A DNA stretch of 19,375 nt from Streptomyces sp. NRRL F-5630 (GTDB lineage: Bacteria > Actinomycetota > Actinomycetes > Streptomycetales > Streptomycetaceae). Each line of letters starts with the position of its first letter. Position 1 is the first letter of the stretch. The DNA lies in the NCBI RefSeq assembly GCF_000719475.1, contig NZ_JOGO01000094.1:1-19375 (forward strand), read 5' to 3'. The notes under the pieces were generated by a model. That model searched no databases and had not been told where the DNA came from. It saw only the letters and a list, made by a program, of their open reading frames with translations. A program made the translations under genes and the position numbers. This document shows, piece by piece, positions 1-8,013 of the stretch.

Positions 1-81
1 CGGAAACCTCGGGCGTTCGCTTCGCTCAGCCGGTGCCATCGACGCCGACCCGGACACGGCATGACCCTCAGCCTCGTGGGA

Positions 82-99
82 TTACGGGACAGCGCTTAG
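82..99. repeat. IS terminal-repeat-like sequence (solo end)
   Basis: The reverse complement reads CTAAGCGCTGTCCCGTAA. This matches 17 of 18 bases of the end sequence CTAAGGGCTGTCCCGTAA found at both ends of the IS at 7859-9393. It therefore looks like the right end of a related IS whose body would lie to the left, at or before position 81, or a remnant of one. Positions 1-81 show no recognisable transposase, and the sequence just inside the repeat differs from that of the IS at 9.4 kb, so it is not the same copy. Confidence 0.5.
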
Positions 100-356
100 C
101 GGTGCATGCCGTCGCGGTCAAGGCCCGTAAAGGCGCCGTCGTTCACGGCGTCGGCGCTGGCGGCCGCGGTGAAGAACCCAGTCTGCGTGGTGGCGATGCG
201 CAGGCGCGGGCGGGCGGTCAGGACCAGGGTGATGAGGGGCTGCGCCTGGCCGGTGGCGTAGTCGGGGGCGGTATCGATCCGCCGCGCGCCGGGGGCGGCC
301 GCACGGACGGGCGCCTCCGGGATCGCCCGGCACCGGTGGTTGCCCGGCGCGAACTC
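96..356 (-). pseudogene. Unidentified gene fragment, cut by an IS end
   Basis: A minus-strand frame of 86 codons, from Glu (354-356) to a TAA at 96-98, has the near-total G/C third-position bias of a real actinobacterial gene. It contains plausible stretches such as PDYATGQAQPLITLVL and ends in LDRDGMHR. No start codon with a ribosome binding site is visible, and homology-like composition fades upstream near the neighbouring hydrolase stop at 412. The TAA stop is formed at the junction with the IS-like end at 82-99, so the true 3' end may have been removed. The family is not recognised. It could equally be a frame-biased remnant without function. Confidence 0.35.
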
Positions 357-411
357 CGCTGTCGCAGCAGGCTGCCCACAGTGGCAGTCTGCCCGGCAAC
401 CGTGGGGACGC

Positions 412-1188
412 TCAGGCTGCCGGCGCGAATGTGGTGATGGCGTCGAAGAGGGCGGCCGGGGATTCCAGCGGGATCAGGTGACCGCTGCGGGGGACCACCA
501 CGAAGTCGGGGTGGGAGAGGTAAGGCACCAGGTTGTCGCGGAGCACGCCGACGGGCTCCACCTGGTCAAGCTCTCCGGCGATGACGAGGGCGGGCACGCT
601 GATCATGCACGTGTGTTCGGTGATGTCCTGCGCGATGCCGTGCAGCGGCCACTCGGTGCGGGCGGCGTCGGCGCCGGTCCGTGAGTCCTTCACGATCTGC
701 GCCTTGACCGGCTCGGGCAGCTCGGTCGCGGTGAGGACGTGATCCCGTGCCCCGGCCACCGACTCGGTGGAGTCGTAGGCGTGCGACAGTGCCTCCTGGT
801 ACTCGGGAGTGACCTGTGCGGCCGGCTTCGCCGGGCCGGAGGCGACGAGAACGATGCCGCGCAGGCCGGCGGGCCGGGTGGCCGCGACCAGCTGTGCGAC
901 CTTGCCGCCCATCGAATGCCCCACCAGGACGTAGTCGGTCACCCCCGCGTCCGCGAGCACGGCGAGCGTGTCATCGGCGAGCTGACTGAGCGTGTAGGGA
1001 CCGGGCAGAGCGCTCGACCGGCTCCACCCGCGGAAGTCGACCGTAAGCACGTCACGGCCCGCCAGCCGGTCGACGACAAGGTCCCAGGTACGGGCGGAAC
1101 CACCCCAGTAGTGCAGGAACACCAGAGTCGGTCCGGTCCCCGGCCGATAGTCGTAAGTGGGCAGTAGTGTCTGCTGCGCCGTATCCAT
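412..1188 (-). CDS. Alpha/beta hydrolase
   Basis: A 258-aa alpha/beta-hydrolase fold enzyme. Visible landmarks are the oxyanion region FLHYWGG (about residues 25-30), the nucleophile elbow GHSMGG with Ser92, the acid Asp208 in GELDQ, and His237 in RSGHLIPLE, so the full Ser-Asp-His triad is present. The length is normal for the family (esterases, lactonases, haloperoxidase-like enzymes); the sequence does not reveal the substrate. No signal peptide is seen, so it is probably cytoplasmic. The ATG at 1188 was chosen because GGAGGAA lies just upstream at good spacing; the longer frame to 1233 lacks this. The gene is divergent from the AraC-type regulator that starts about 110 nt away, which makes that protein its likely regulator (inference). 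Confidence 0.92.
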   Translation of the reverse strand: MDTAQQTLLPTYDYRPGTGPTLVFLHYWGGSARTWDLVVDRLAGRDVLTVDFRGWSRSSALPGPYTLSQLADDTLAVLADAGVTDYVLVGHSMGGKVAQLVAATRPAGLRGIVLVASGPAKPAAQVTPEYQEALSHAYDSTESVAGARDHVLTATELPEPVKAQIVKDSRTGADAARTEWPLHGIAQDITEHTCMISVPALVIAGELDQVEPVGVLRDNLVPYLSHPDFVVVPRSGHLIPLESPAALFDAITTFAPAA

Positions 1189-1301
1189 GACAGTTCCTCC
1201 CGATCGAATGCTCTGAGCGATTGCTCCTTGCATCCATTGAACTGCTGTACCACGGACGGGGCATTGGCCTGACGGGTCACCCGATGGTGGAAAATGGACA
1301 G

Positions 1302-2129
1302 GTGAGCGTGATCCGGCAAATGACCTACCAACCCGTGGGACTCCGCGCTTCCTCGGTCGAGACGATGACCTTCAGCCGCCTTCGCGCGCTGAACGACGGC
1401 GGCACACAGCGCGCCGACTTCCACGTCCTCGCCGTCATCGACGCCGGACCCGGCTCAGTCACCGTCGATTTCCACCGCCACCCGCTCGAAGACCGCTCCG
1501 CAATGTGGATTCCACCCGGCGCCGTGCACCAGTGGAATGACATCGCCGACGTGACAGGGCACCTCGTGCTGTTCGTGCCGACCGCGCCGGTCACCCACGC
1601 CACTCGAGAACTGGCCGCCTCCCCAGACCCGGCCGCACACTGGAGCATCCCCGACGCCGACTGGCCCTTCGTCGACACGGCACGCAGCCATCTCCTCCTC
1701 GAAGCATCCGCCCCACCCAGTGGCTCCCGGACAGAGCTGCCCGAAATCCTGCTCTCCGCGCTCATCACCCGGCTGCACCCCCCGCACGCCGAAGCACGGC
1801 TCACCCCTCCGGTGTTCCGGTTGTTCCGCTCCAGCGTCGAAGCGCACTACCGGCAGCACCACGACGCCAGCTACTACGCCCGTGCGCTGGGCTACGCGCC
1901 CCGCACCCTCTCACGAGCGGTGCAGCAGGCCACCGGCCGCACCGCGAAGGCGTACATCGTCGAACGGATCGTCCTGGAGGCCAAACGGCTCCTCGCACAC
2001 GATCGCCTCACCGCCGCCCGCTGCGCCGACGTACTCGGTTTCCCCGACGCATCCAACTTTTCGGTGTTCTTCCGCAAAGCGACAGGCATGCGCCCGGGCG
2101 CGTGGCAGGCAACGGTGGCCGCCGAGTGA
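1302..2129 (+). CDS. AraC-family transcriptional regulator
   Basis: About 275 aa. The N-terminal half looks like the cupin-type ligand-binding arm of AraC proteins (DFHVLAVIDAGPGSVTVDF, then WIPPGAVHQW). The C-terminal roughly 100 residues form the double helix-turn-helix: YARALGYAPRTLSRAVQQAT is the first motif, and CADVLGFPDASNFSVFFRKA followed by TGMRPGAW is the classic second motif and tail. The start is uncertain: GTG 1302 has GGTGGA at 1287-1292, while ATG 1284 and ATG 1320 are alternatives with poorer ribosome binding sites. It is divergent from the alpha/beta hydrolase and probably controls it. A small hairpin follows the stop codon. Confidence 0.87.
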   Translation: MSVIRQMTYQPVGLRASSVETMTFSRLRALNDGGTQRADFHVLAVIDAGPGSVTVDFHRHPLEDRSAMWIPPGAVHQWNDIADVTGHLVLFVPTAPVTHATRELAASPDPAAHWSIPDADWPFVDTARSHLLLEASAPPSGSRTELPEILLSALITRLHPPHAEARLTPPVFRLFRSSVEAHYRQHHDASYYARALGYAPRTLSRAVQQATGRTAKAYIVERIVLEAKRLLAHDRLTAARCADVLGFPDASNFSVFFRKATGMRPGAWQATVAAE

Positions 2130-2147
2130 GGACGTCTGGCTCAGAGT

Positions 2148-2171
2148 CCTTGGCGGCTCCTTCCACCAAGG
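2148..2171 (+). terminator. Possible terminator hairpin after the AraC gene
   Basis: CCTTGG (2148-2153) pairs perfectly with CCAAGG (2166-2171) around a 12-nt loop, 18 nt after the regulator stop codon. A second stem, GGAACG (2183-2188) with CGTTCC (2197-2202), follows. Neither has a T-run, which is common for high-GC terminators, so the call rests only on position and pairing. The rest of 2130-2357 shows no convincing gene. Confidence 0.3.
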
Positions 2172-2357
2172 TTCGCTCGATAGGAACGAACCCGTCCGTT
2201 CCGCCGGTGCCGGTCTCCGGTGCCGATGCCCTGGAGGTCGTGCGGGACGAGGCTCGTCCGGCCTCTTGTGCAGAACGCGCGTAATGGCCCACGTCTCGTA
2301 CAGGTCGGCAGCGAGGCGGCCGCCGGCGAAGGCGGATGCGGCTAATGCCCGCGGCCG

Positions 2358-3650
2358 TCAACCGGTCGGGCTGTCCGAGGGCTGGGGCTTGCCGAGCATC
2401 TGGCAGGTCGCGGCGTCGACGAGGGCCCTGTTCGTGGCGGCGGCCTTCTTTTCCTTGATGCCGAAGTTCGTACTGGTGAAGACCGCGACGCTGCGAGTGC
2501 CGGTGGCGTCGGTGTAGATCTCACTGGAGTAGCCGGGCAGACCACCGGTGTGACCCCAGACCGTGCCGCAGGCCGTGTCCACCCGCATCAGCCCCAGTCC
2601 GTAGCCGCCGCCTTCCTCGGGTGCGTCCACGGTGGTCCGCATCTGCTTCAGCTGGGTTTCGGGCAGCAGCTCGCCGGACTTCAGCGCGGTGAGGAAGGTC
2701 TGCCAGTCCGCCGCGGTGGAGACCATGCCGCCTGCCGCCCACGACCAGCTCGGGTCGATGGCGGCAGTGTCGACGTTGTCGTCGGGACGTTCGGGTCCGG
2801 CGAAGCCGACGCCGTCGGGCAGGTCCACGGTTGCGGACAGGATCTGCTTCAGTCGCGCGGCGTCCGGCTCGTAGCCGGTGACGTGCTGCTTGCCTCTGTT
2901 TTTGCCGGTGCCCCAGTCTGCGTTCGTGGCGAGGTAGGAGTCCTTCATGCCCAGCGGCTTGGTGATCTTCTGCTCGATCAGCTCGGCCAGGCTGCTCCCG
3001 GTGCCCCTCTCCAGGATCAGCCCGAGGGCTTCGTAATTGGCGTTGCTGTAGGAGTACGTCTCGCCGGGCTCGGTCGGTGGGTCCTGCTCGGGGGTGATGG
3101 CGAGCAGTTCCTGGGGTGTCCAGGTGCGCTGCTCCTGGCCGGTGAGGGAGGGCAGGAACTGTGGGGTCAGCAGGAAGTCGCCCAGGCCGCTGGTGTGGTT
3201 GAGCAGCATCCGTACGGTGATGTGCTCGCCGCCCTTGACCAGGCCGGGCAGCCACTTCTCGACCGTGTCGTCGAGGCTGATCTTGTGCTGGGCGACCTGC
3301 TGCAGGACGAGGGTCGCGGTGACCGTCTTGGTGTTGGAGCCGACCCGGAACCGGTCGCCGGCGGCGAGGCTGTGGTCGTCCTTGGTCCAGGCGGCCTGCT
3401 TGGCGATCTCCACGGGCTTCCCGTCGCCGGAGTCGACCCGGACGATGACGCCCAGGGAGCCGGTGTCGGCCGCCTGCTGCGCGAGACGGGCCAGCCGCGC
3501 GTCGGCGGCCTGGCTCGCCGCGCTCTGCCCGGCCGCCGGTTCGGCCTCGTCCGAGCAGCTCGCGAGCGCCGCGCCCAGGCAGGTCGTCAATGCGATGGTC
3601 AGCGCTCCGCGGTGTATTCGGTGGCGGCGGGACAGTGTGGGTGCGGACAT
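2358..3650 (-). CDS. Serine hydrolase lipoprotein (class C beta-lactamase / DD-peptidase family)
   Basis: A 430-aa exported protein. The N-terminus has Arg residues, a hydrophobic stretch and a lipobox L29-A-S-C32, so it is predicted to be a membrane-anchored lipoprotein. The penicillin-recognising serine-hydrolase motifs are complete: SNTK with nucleophile Ser105 and Lys108, YSN at 201-203, and HTG at 367-369, which replaces the KTG box as usual in class C/DD-peptidase relatives. NHTSGLGDF (151-159) and AAGGMVST (305-312) are also typical. It probably acts on peptidoglycan peptides or a related ester or amide outside the membrane; resistance to beta-lactams cannot be claimed. The start at 3650 has GAAGGGAAC upstream. 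It lies 224 nt downstream of the response regulator on the same strand and may belong to its regulon. Confidence 0.94.
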   Translation of the reverse strand: MSAPTLSRRHRIHRGALTIALTTCLGAALASCSDEAEPAAGQSAASQAADARLARLAQQAADTGSLGVIVRVDSGDGKPVEIAKQAAWTKDDHSLAAGDRFRVGSNTKTVTATLVLQQVAQHKISLDDTVEKWLPGLVKGGEHITVRMLLNHTSGLGDFLLTPQFLPSLTGQEQRTWTPQELLAITPEQDPPTEPGETYSYSNANYEALGLILERGTGSSLAELIEQKITKPLGMKDSYLATNADWGTGKNRGKQHVTGYEPDAARLKQILSATVDLPDGVGFAGPERPDDNVDTAAIDPSWSWAAGGMVSTAADWQTFLTALKSGELLPETQLKQMRTTVDAPEEGGGYGLGLMRVDTACGTVWGHTGGLPGYSSEIYTDATGTRSVAVFTSTNFGIKEKKAAATNRALVDAATCQMLGKPQPSDSPTG

Positions 3651-3874
3651 GGCAGTTCCCTTCGGCGCGTGAGGATGTGCTGCGTGCGTCGAGGGACCGG
3701 GCGATCGCCTGATGAGCGCCCGGTCAGCGGGTCCCGCGCACACCGTCCATTCAGTCAGTGGCGCGCCGCCGGCACATCGCTCGATGGCGGGCTTCCCACC
3801 GGCGCGGGCTCACTCCAAGGAATGACTCCGCGGGGTACGGCGCCACGCCGACCCGCCCCCCGACCGAGGTCAGG

Positions 3875-4540
3875 TCAGGACAGGGTGGTCCTGGCCAGCA
3901 CCGCCGCCTGTGCCCGGCTCTGGCAGCCGGTTTTCGTGAGCACGCGGCTGACGTGCGTCTTGACCGTGTGCAGGCTGACGAAAAGCCGGTCGGCGATCTC
4001 GGCGTTGCTCAGACCGTCCCGGATCAGACGCAGCACGTCGACCTCCCGCTGGGTGAGGTCTCTCAGCCGGGCCAGGTCATGGTCGCTGGGCTGACGCCGG
4101 CCGCCGAGGTGGCCCTCGATGATCCGCCGGGTCACGGCGGGGCTCAGCGCGCTGTGCCCAACAGCCGCGGCACGCACGGCCGCAGTCAGCTCTTCGTACG
4201 AACTGTTCTTCAGCAGGAAGCCGGAGGCCCCGGCCGCCAGCGCATCGTCGACGTAGGCGTCCAGGTCGAACGTGGTCAACATGAGCGCCCGGCTGCGCCC
4301 CGGCCCGAGCAGACCCCGGCGGCCCAGCTCGGCCAGCGCCCACAAGCCGTCGCGGCGCGGCATCCGGATGTCCATCACCAGCACATCCGGCCGCAGCCGC
4401 GCACACACCTCGACGGCTTCCTCACCGTCGTTCGCGGTGCCCGCCACGGTGATGTCCGCCTGGCTGTTCAGGATCACGCTCAGCCCGGTGCGGATGACCG
4501 GCTCGTCGTCCACGACGAGCACGCTGATCTGCTCAGGCAT
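3875..4540 (-). CDS. Two-component response regulator, NarL/LuxR type
   Basis: A 221-aa regulator. The receiver domain (residues 5-120) carries the acidic pair D11-D12, phosphoacceptor Asp57 in VMDIRMP, the Thr of LTTFD near 90, and Lys111 in FLLKN. The C-terminal LuxR helix-turn-helix (about 161-216) contains LTQREVDVLRLIRDGLSNAE and SLHTVKTHVSRVL. This is the standard architecture of the partner of HisKA_3 kinases. The ATG at 4540 overlaps the 3' end of the kinase gene by 8 nt (ATGCCTGA), so the two are translationally coupled and almost certainly cognate. It probably activates target promoters when phosphorylated; the downstream serine hydrolase is a candidate target (inference). Confidence 0.96.
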   Translation of the reverse strand: MPEQISVLVVDDEPVIRTGLSVILNSQADITVAGTANDGEEAVEVCARLRPDVLVMDIRMPRRDGLWALAELGRRGLLGPGRSRALMLTTFDLDAYVDDALAAGASGFLLKNSSYEELTAAVRAAAVGHSALSPAVTRRIIEGHLGGRRQPSDHDLARLRDLTQREVDVLRLIRDGLSNAEIADRLFVSLHTVKTHVSRVLTKTGCQSRAQAAVLARTTLS

Positions 4541-5783
4541 CCGTCTGCTCCCACGGCATCGTCGCCGCGACGCGGAAGCCGCCGTCACGGGTCGGGCCCG
4601 CGGCGAGTTCGCCGTCCAGCGCGCCCACCCGCTCCTCCATGCTGACCAGGCCGAGCCCGATGCCCACGCCGGCCGCGGCCTGCCGCACCCCGCGGCCGTT
4701 CACGACCTCACACCGCAGCTCACCGCCGTCCTTCCCGCGGACGGTCACCTGGACGGGCGCTCCGGGCGCGTACCGGCGTGCGTTGACCAGTGCCTCCTGC
4801 ACGACGCGGTACACCACCAGTTGCACCGCCCCCGGCACGGACTGCGGCGCGACGTCCATCGTCAGCCCGACCGTTCCGCCAACGGCACGGTGGCTGTCAA
4901 GCAACGCCTCCAGCTCACCGAGGTCCGGCACGGGCTGGAGCGGGACGGCGTCCGCCGGGTCGCGCAACATCCGCAGCAGGTCACGCAGCTCGCCGCTGCT
5001 CTGCCGGCCCGCCGCAGCAAGGCCGTCGACCTGGGCACGGGCCCAGTCGGGCAGCTCGCCGCCGCGGGCCCGCAGCGTCTCCGCGTGCACCACAAGCAGG
5101 GTCAGCGAGTGCGCGACCACGTCGTGCATCTCGCCCGCGATCCGTGTCCGCTCGCGCTGCGTGGCCTGCGCCGCCTCCAGGGCCTGTGCGCGGCGCGCGT
5201 CGGCGGCCCGCCGCTCGGCCGCGGCCAGCAGTGCCTGCCGGGTGCGCGCGGCAAAGCCCATCGCCCATGCCAGCGGCATCGGGGCCAGCGCGGCGAGGAC
5301 GTCCAGGCCGCCCTGGAAGTCGCCGGAGTCGGTCGTCAACCGGTTCACCCACAGACCGGCCACGCACAGCACGCTGACGCCGAGAACCGCCGACACGGTC
5401 CGCCGCCAGTGCACGCCGTGGTGGCCCAGGTTGTAAAGCAGCACCGCCAACGGCAGGAAGACCAGAGGCGACAGCTTGGCCCCCTCGCCCGCACTCCCCA
5501 CCAGCGCCGCCAGAAGAGCCCCGAAACCCACGACGAAGGCGGTGGTCGGCAGCCGACGCCGCAACAGCAGGACCACCACGCCCACCGCCTCGTACGCCAT
5601 GAGCGATACCCAGGCCGGCCCGGAAGTGTCCACGTACGGCTGCGACAGCAGCGCCGGCACAAACGTCAGTACGACCAGCCCGGCATCGGCACTCCAGCCG
5701 GGCCACCTGCCGTCCCTCACTCTCACCCGTCCGACACTACGGCCTCGCACATAGGTCCTCGTCACTCCAAAGAGCCACTTCAC
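4533..5783 (-). CDS. Sensor histidine kinase, HisKA_3 (NarX/DesK-like) type
   Basis: A 416-aa membrane kinase. Residues 31-180 contain four to five hydrophobic segments, for example around 36-48, 63-75, 83-97, 105-118 and 131-147, with little outside the membrane. A short helical linker (181-212) leads to the HisKA_3 dimerisation box ERTRIAGEMHDVVAHSLTLL with phospho-accepting His220. The ATPase domain shows the N box QEALVNARRYA (Asn334) and a glycine-rich box GVGIGLGLVSMEERVG (372-387). In the first glycine box the usual Asp is Asn (VVNGRG, 360-365), which is tolerated in many such kinases. The start is GTG at 5783 with GAGG close upstream; an in-frame GTG about 22 codons further in is an alternative. 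It is cotranscribed with the response regulator. Confidence 0.94.
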   Translation of the reverse strand: MKWLFGVTRTYVRGRSVGRVRVRDGRWPGWSADAGLVVLTFVPALLSQPYVDTSGPAWVSLMAYEAVGVVVLLLRRRLPTTAFVVGFGALLAALVGSAGEGAKLSPLVFLPLAVLLYNLGHHGVHWRRTVSAVLGVSVLCVAGLWVNRLTTDSGDFQGGLDVLAALAPMPLAWAMGFAARTRQALLAAAERRAADARRAQALEAAQATQRERTRIAGEMHDVVAHSLTLLVVHAETLRARGGELPDWARAQVDGLAAAGRQSSGELRDLLRMLRDPADAVPLQPVPDLGELEALLDSHRAVGGTVGLTMDVAPQSVPGAVQLVVYRVVQEALVNARRYAPGAPVQVTVRGKDGGELRCEVVNGRGVRQAAAGVGIGLGLVSMEERVGALDGELAAGPTRDGGFRVAATMPWEQTDA

Positions 5784-5830
5784 GTCACCTCGCAGAACTT
5801 ACTCAGCAGCGACGACGCCGAAAACCAGTT

Positions 5831-5892
5831 CCGGACGGTCCATGGCCGTCCGGTGGTCTGACCCGCTACAGACCGCCCGCCTGCCGACAGGC
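5831..5892 (-). promoter_or_regulatory. Three tandem stem-loops upstream of the kinase gene
   Basis: Stem 1: CCGGACGG (5831-5838) pairs with CCGTCCGG (5846-5853) around a 7-nt loop. Stem 2: GGTCTG (5855-5860) with CAGACC (5869-5874). Stem 3: GCCTG (5879-5883) with CAGGC (5888-5892). All pairings are perfect and lie 48 nt or more upstream of the kinase GTG, so they would be in its leader if transcription starts further upstream. They could be an attenuator or leader structure, a terminator for antisense transcription, or operator dyads. There is no T-run. Confidence 0.4.
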
Positions 5893-6156
5893 ATCCACCA
5901 CGACACCGAGGACCTGTGCGCCACCCGCCCGGTGAGCCGCGAGGAGGCTGCCCAACCGGCGGACCTCGCACGTCGGCCGAGTCATCGCCAAAGGATCCTC
6001 CCCGTGCGGCAGATCGGACCTTATCCGTCGCCAACCCGGTCGACAGCCTGAGTGCTGGACCTTGAAGGCGCCGATCCGGGCGATGCGCGGCACGTGAAGG
6101 ACTTTGGGAACCCACCCCGTCCTGCGATCCTCGCCAGTATCGACGTAGTAACGAAA

Positions 6157-6179
6157 AAAATCGACACCGTGTAGACTTT
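6157..6179 (+). promoter_or_regulatory. Probable TetR operator overlapping the dehydrogenase promoter
   Basis: AAAATCGACAC (6157-6167) and GTGTAGACTTT (6169-6179) form an interrupted palindrome around a central C, with 9 of 11 arm positions complementary. TAGACT (6172-6177) within the right arm is a reasonable -10 box, 49 nt before the GTG start; the -35 is weak (around 6148-6154). A palindrome covering the -10 of an operon that itself encodes a TetR protein is the usual autorepression layout, so this is the expected binding site (inference). Confidence 0.5.
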
Positions 6180-6225
6180 CGCTGGAGGGCCGGCTCGGCT
6201 CCTCGCAAGACTTGCTGGAGGAACA

Positions 6226-7074
6226 GTGCAGAAGCAGAACTGGCTCATCACCGGCGTGAGCACGGGCCTGGGGCGCGCTTTCGCGCAAGCCGCCCTGGCC
6301 GCCGGGCACACCGTGGTCGGCACCGTCCGCTCCGAAAAGGATCTGCAGTCCTTCGAGGAACTCAGGCCCGGGCACGCTCACGGCCGCATCCTGGACGTGA
6401 CCGACAGTGATGCCGTCTCCAGCGTGGTCGCGGAGGTCGAGCGCAGCGTCGGTACCCTGGACGTCGTCGTCGCCAACGCCGGCTACGGCCTGGAAGGAAC
6501 CTTCGAGGAAACCCCACTGGCCGAGGTACGGCGGCAGTTCGAGGTCAACGTGTTCGGGGCCGTGGCCACCCTGCAGGCGGCGCTGCCCCACATGCGCGCA
6601 CGCCGCCGCGGACACCTGATGGCCGTCACTTCCATGGGCGGGCTCATGGCTGTGCCCGGCATGTCCGCCTACTGCGGCAGCAAGTTCGCCCTGGAAGGCA
6701 TCCTCGAGGCGCTGGGCAAGGAAGTCGCGCAGTTCGGCATTCAGGTGACGGCGATCGAGCCCGGCTCCTTCCGCACCGACTGGGCCGGACGGTCCATGAC
6801 ACGCGCCGCACGGACCGTCGACGACTACGACGCGCTGTTCGCCCCCATCCGTGCAGCGCGTCAGAAGGCCAGCGGCAAGCAGCTGGGTAACCCGGCCAAG
6901 GCCGGGGAAGCGGTCGTCCACATCGCGTCGGCCGAGCAGCCGCCGGCCCACCTCGTCCTGGGCTCCGACGCGCTGCGACTGGTCACCGCCGCGCGCACGG
7001 CCGTGGACGAGGACATCCGCGCGTGGGAGGCCCTCTCGCGTACGACCGACTTCGCCGAAGGCGCTCAGCTCTAA
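6226..7074 (+). CDS. Short-chain dehydrogenase/reductase (classical SDR)
   Basis: A 282-aa Rossmann-fold oxidoreductase. The cofactor motif TGVSTGLG (9-16) is followed by an Arg after the second strand (TVRSEKD, 33-39), which favours NADP(H). The NAG motif is at 84-86. The catalytic tetrad is visible: Asn108, Ser136, Tyr149 and Lys153 (SAYCGSKFALEG). PGSFRTDW (about 179-186) is the usual post-catalytic loop. The length and C-terminal extension match the single-domain SDRs often annotated only as oxidoreductase; the substrate cannot be read from the sequence. The start is GTG at 6226, with GGAGG (6217-6221) just upstream. It is the first gene of an operon with the TetR repressor, whose ATG overlaps its TAA, and the pair is probably repressed through the palindrome at 6157-6179. 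Confidence 0.95.
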   Translation: MQKQNWLITGVSTGLGRAFAQAALAAGHTVVGTVRSEKDLQSFEELRPGHAHGRILDVTDSDAVSSVVAEVERSVGTLDVVVANAGYGLEGTFEETPLAEVRRQFEVNVFGAVATLQAALPHMRARRRGHLMAVTSMGGLMAVPGMSAYCGSKFALEGILEALGKEVAQFGIQVTAIEPGSFRTDWAGRSMTRAARTVDDYDALFAPIRAARQKASGKQLGNPAKAGEAVVHIASAEQPPAHLVLGSDALRLVTAARTAVDEDIRAWEALSRTTDFAEGAQL

Positions 7075-7688
7075 TGCCCGGCCGACCTCCCGCGCGCGGC
7101 CGTCGTACCACCGAGCGCAAGGGAGATGTCCGGGAGCGGGCCATCCTCGACACCTGCGAGGCGCTGCTGGCGGGCAAGGGCTACGACGCCATGACCGTCG
7201 GCGACGTGGCCCAGGGCGCCGGCATCACACGTGGTGCCCTGTACTTCTACTTCGGCTCCAAGCAAGAAGTGGTCACGGCACTCGTCGCCCGGACCGTGGA
7301 GCACCTGTGGGAACGATCCCGGGCCACCGCGCAGACGGACGAGCCACGCCAGGCCATCGCGACGGCCATGCAGCGCACGGTCGAACTGTGGAACGAGCAC
7401 GGCCTGGTCATGCGCACGGCGATCGACCTGTCGCTGACCGTGCCAGAGATCGGCGAGCTGTGGAACCACACGGCTGACCTGTTCATCGCGGCCATCACCG
7501 CCGTCCTGGAACGCGCCGGCATCCAGGCCGGCACCCGACCGGACCAGGCCTCAGCAATGGCACGTGCCCTGTGCTGGATGATCGAGCGGACCTTCTACCA
7601 CGCCTCACAGGAATCCCGCGAGAACCTTCAGGAGGCGTCGGAGACATGCGAACACATCTGGTTGATCAGCGCCGGCCTGATCACCTGA
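7074..7688 (+). CDS. TetR-family transcriptional repressor
   Basis: A 204-aa repressor. The N-terminal DNA-binding domain holds the signature TVGDVAQGAGITRGALYFYF (41-60) followed by GSKQEVVTAL (61-70). The C-terminal helical part (about 80-204) is the ligand/dimer domain and includes a TAIDLSLTVPEIGELW stretch. The ATG at 7074 shares its A with the TAA of the upstream dehydrogenase (TAATG), which indicates translational coupling and tight co-regulation. It probably represses its own operon by binding the dyad in the promoter, with release by a small-molecule inducer related to the dehydrogenase substrate (inference from the operon layout). No terminator is clear between its stop and the IS at 7859. 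Confidence 0.94.
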   Translation: MPGRPPARGRRTTERKGDVRERAILDTCEALLAGKGYDAMTVGDVAQGAGITRGALYFYFGSKQEVVTALVARTVEHLWERSRATAQTDEPRQAIATAMQRTVELWNEHGLVMRTAIDLSLTVPEIGELWNHTADLFIAAITAVLERAGIQAGTRPDQASAMARALCWMIERTFYHASQESRENLQEASETCEHIWLISAGLIT

Positions 7689-7858
7689 GGTATCCGGCAC
7701 CGGCTGGTGAGTACGTGCCGAGCACCCGACGCCCGAGCGGAGGACCCGCCAAGCGGTCCGCTCCGGAGCCGAAGGCACGATCAACGTGTTCGCCCACACA
7801 CGGCGTGCGGCGTTGCCGCTATCGGGAAGAGGGAAAGGCACGCATTCAGCACGACCTA

Positions 7859-7873
7859 AGGGCTGTCCCGTAA
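7859..7873 (+). repeat. Left terminal inverted repeat of the IS
   Basis: AGGGCTGTCCCGTAA, preceded by the TA at 7857-7858. It is the exact reverse complement of 9379-9393. Confidence 0.82.
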
Positions 7874-8013
7874 CTGCTGCTTGCCATAGGCGCTGAGCCT
7901 TTCCCGTGCTGGGTTCCGATGACTGCGGGGACGTTGTCAGTGGGCGAGGGCACACGGACGTGCATGATCACCTCTTCATCCACCGCAGACGATGCCTCCG
8001 CCCCGCCCCCTCC

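Larger units (their letters stand above)
5784..6225. other. 442-nt divergent intergenic region with tandem hairpins and a promoter/operator
   Basis: This gap lies between the divergent kinase (minus) and dehydrogenase (plus) genes. Nearest the kinase are three consecutive perfect stem-loops within 5831-5892. A minus-strand frame of 39 codons (5985-5866; ATG with GGGGAGGA about 11 nt upstream) precedes and overlaps the hairpins, but coding evidence for it is weak. Nearest the dehydrogenase is the palindrome and promoter at 6157-6179. The middle (about 5990-6130) shows nothing recognisable. Confidence 0.5.

Noticed and set aside
2130..2357. Minus-strand frame with the protein-like segment LAADLYETWAITRVLHKRP
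   Set aside because: The coding-like stretch is short, has no start with a ribosome binding site and no recognised family. It may be a decayed remnant but cannot be supported.
2550..5861. Long plus-strand open frames (514 aa at 2550-4094, 529 aa at 4272-5861)
   Set aside because: They are antisense to the serine hydrolase, response regulator and histidine kinase, whose motifs are complete. Long antisense frames are normal at this GC content, and the products are low-complexity Arg/Gly/Pro-rich sequence.
5866..6951. Minus-strand frame of 361 codons across the dehydrogenase
   Set aside because: It is antisense to the SDR gene, which has all catalytic residues and a ribosome binding site. Only its last 39 codons lie in free sequence, and these are discussed with the hairpins.
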